Assembly: GCA_023386765.1 (NCBI GenBank)
Contig: JAEWJD010000141.1
Location: 1 to 6,881 of the forward strand
Direction of reading: 5' to 3'
Length of the DNA: 6,881 nt
Source: Pseudomonadota bacterium
GTDB taxonomy: Bacteria; Pseudomonadota; Gammaproteobacteria; Burkholderiales; Burkholderiaceae_B
A model generated the notes under the pieces. It was given only the letters and a program-made list of their open reading frames with translations, searched no databases and had not been told where the DNA came from. Shown piece by piece: positions 5,869 through 6,881 of this stretch (position 1 is the first letter of the stretch; every line of letters begins with the position of its first letter). Both the position numbers and the translations under genes were made by a program.

Positions 5869-6881
5869 ATGCGTACCAGCAAGCCGCCGTCCGGGCCACG
5901 CTCCAGCTTGAGCGAACCGCCATGGGCGCGGGCGATGGCCTCGGCCAGTGCCAGGCCCAGGCCGACATTGCCGCTGCGGGTGCGCGCGTCATCCAGGCGG
6001 GCGAACGGCCGTAGGGCTTCCTCATGCCGCTCGGGCGCGATGCCCGGCCCGTGGTCGGCCACCTCGATGATGGCCTCCCGGTCGTCCTGGGCCAGGCGCA
6101 CGTCAATGGGCGGCGCGCCGTGGTGCAGGGCATTGCCGATCAGGTTATCCAGCAGCCGGCCCAGGGCGACGGCGTCGCCTTCGATGGTCGGGCCCGCGTC
6201 ATCAGCCATGTCCAGCGTGATGGTGGTGCCGGCACCCTGCCAGCCGTGGACCCGTTCGCGTATCCATTCGGCCAGGTTGAGCGGTGCGTAGTGATAGGCC
6301 GCCGGATCGGTGCCGCGCACGAAACCGATGAACTGGTCCACCATGTGCTGCATGTCCTGGAGGTCTTTGCGCAGCCCCTCCTTGAGGGTGGGGTCATCGG
6401 TCATCTCGATGCGCAGCCACATGCGCGAGAGGGGGCCCTTCAGATCGTGGGGCAGGCCGGACAGCAGCGTGCGGCGCACCGAATCTGATTCGGCCAGCGC
6501 GTCCAGCATGGCGTTGAAGCGTTCGCCCAGTACCCGTGTTTCGTGCGGGCCGGAGGGTTCCACCCGCTGCGGCTGGCCGGCGGCCCGCCGGTCGGCGGCA
6601 TCGGCCAGCCCGGTGAGCGGCCGGGTGATATGCCAGGAGAAACCCACGGCCAGCAACAGGATCAGGCCAAGCCCGCCAAGCCAGATGGCCACCAGCGGGG
6701 TGGCCACCGGCGGATCCAGACGGTCCAGCGGGATGACCAGCCATTCGCGCAGCCCCGGGGCATCGTCATTGCTGGTGTCGGGGGCGAGGGAAATGAAAAT
6801 CTCCGGGCGCGGCCCGCGCGACAGGGCGACCCGCGTACCGTCGTCCAGGTGGCGATTGAGTTCGTCGATCAGGTCACGCAG
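5850..6881 (-). CDS. EnvZ-type sensor histidine kinase (N-terminus beyond the window)
   Basis: The frame is open from its stop codon to the window edge: 343 visible residues that lack the start. Residues 1-58 look like the end of a periplasmic sensor domain. About 61-83 is a transmembrane helix, and a HAMP linker follows (ITRPLTGLADAADRRAAG). Next come the HisKA dimerisation/phosphoacceptor helix with LSGLPHDLKGPLSR (His145) and an EnvZ-like WLRIEM and QFIGFVRG. The HATPase domain contains the N-box LLDNLIGNALHHG (Asn250), G1 DHGPGI (276-281), F-box RPFARLD and G2 GNVGLGLA (304-311). It should phosphorylate an OmpR-family regulator, probably encoded upstream beyond 6881. Gly149 stands at H+4, where EnvZ-type kinases have the Thr needed for phosphatase activity. 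The GTG at 6707 is internal and not the real start, since it would remove the sensor domain. The gene converges with cydB; the ligand and any link to the cyd pair are unknown. Confidence 0.92.
   Translation of the reverse strand: MRDLIDELNRHLDDGTRVALSRGPRPEIFISLAPDTSNDDAPGLREWLVIPLDRLDPPVATPLVAIWLGGLGLILLLAVGFSWHITRPLTGLADAADRRAAGQPQRVEPSGPHETRVLGERFNAMLDALAESDSVRRTLLSGLPHDLKGPLSRMWLRIEMTDDPTLKEGLRKDLQDMQHMVDQFIGFVRGTDPAAYHYAPLNLAEWIRERVHGWQGAGTTITLDMADDAGPTIEGDAVALGRLLDNLIGNALHHGAPPIDVRLAQDDREAIIEVADHGPGIAPERHEEALRPFARLDDARTRSGNVGLGLALAEAIARAHGGSLKLERGPDGGLLVRIRLPKA

Noticed and set aside
6705..6707. GTG at 6707 as the kinase start codon
   Set aside because: The frame remains open to the window edge and encodes a plausible periplasmic segment before the transmembrane helix. 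Starting here would delete the sensor domain.

Overview
The window is high-GC DNA from the core chromosome of a betaproteobacterium. The gene content and the CIO-type CydA/CydB sequences suggest Burkholderiales, most likely an Alcaligenaceae (Bordetella/Achromobacter-like) bacterium. That placement comes from remembered protein resemblance, not from a search. I see no RNA genes, insertion sequences, CRISPR arrays or phage genes.

Layout. Bases 1-3341 are read leftward: glnS (1581-3341), then minC (558-1406), then minD (1-463, cut by the window edge). A perfect GC-rich hairpin follows glnS. Between minC and minD lies a 94-base AT-rich spacer that can fold into two competing hairpins. From a 118-base divergent spacer (3342-3459) a rightward pair follows, cydA-like (3460-4797) and cydB-like (4794-5846), overlapping by ATGA. 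A leftward EnvZ-type sensor histidine kinase (5850-6881, N-terminus cut) converges on cydB, with three bases between the two stop codons.

How the genes work together. minC and minD encode the division inhibitor and its membrane ATPase, and minE probably lies just beyond base 1. glnS charges tRNA-Gln. The cydAB-like pair has the architecture of a cyanide-insensitive cytochrome bd oxidase. The kinase is probably partnered with a response regulator beyond base 6881; nothing here proves that it controls the cyd pair.

The most remarkable element is the cydA-like gene. It aligns almost without gaps to CIO-type CydA over the main motifs, yet every haem ligand I can map is replaced: E. coli H19 to Leu, H186 to Leu, M393 to Gln and E445 to Gln. 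The proton-path acids E99 and E107 become Gly and Lys. The reading frame is intact and cydB is coupled to it, so this looks like a maintained, haem-less pseudo-oxidase rather than a decayed gene. Standard annotation would probably call it cytochrome bd ubiquinol oxidase subunit I, which would be misleading. Secondary points are a possible attenuator-like switch between minC and minD, and a kinase H-box that lacks the Thr/Asn normally needed for phosphatase activity.
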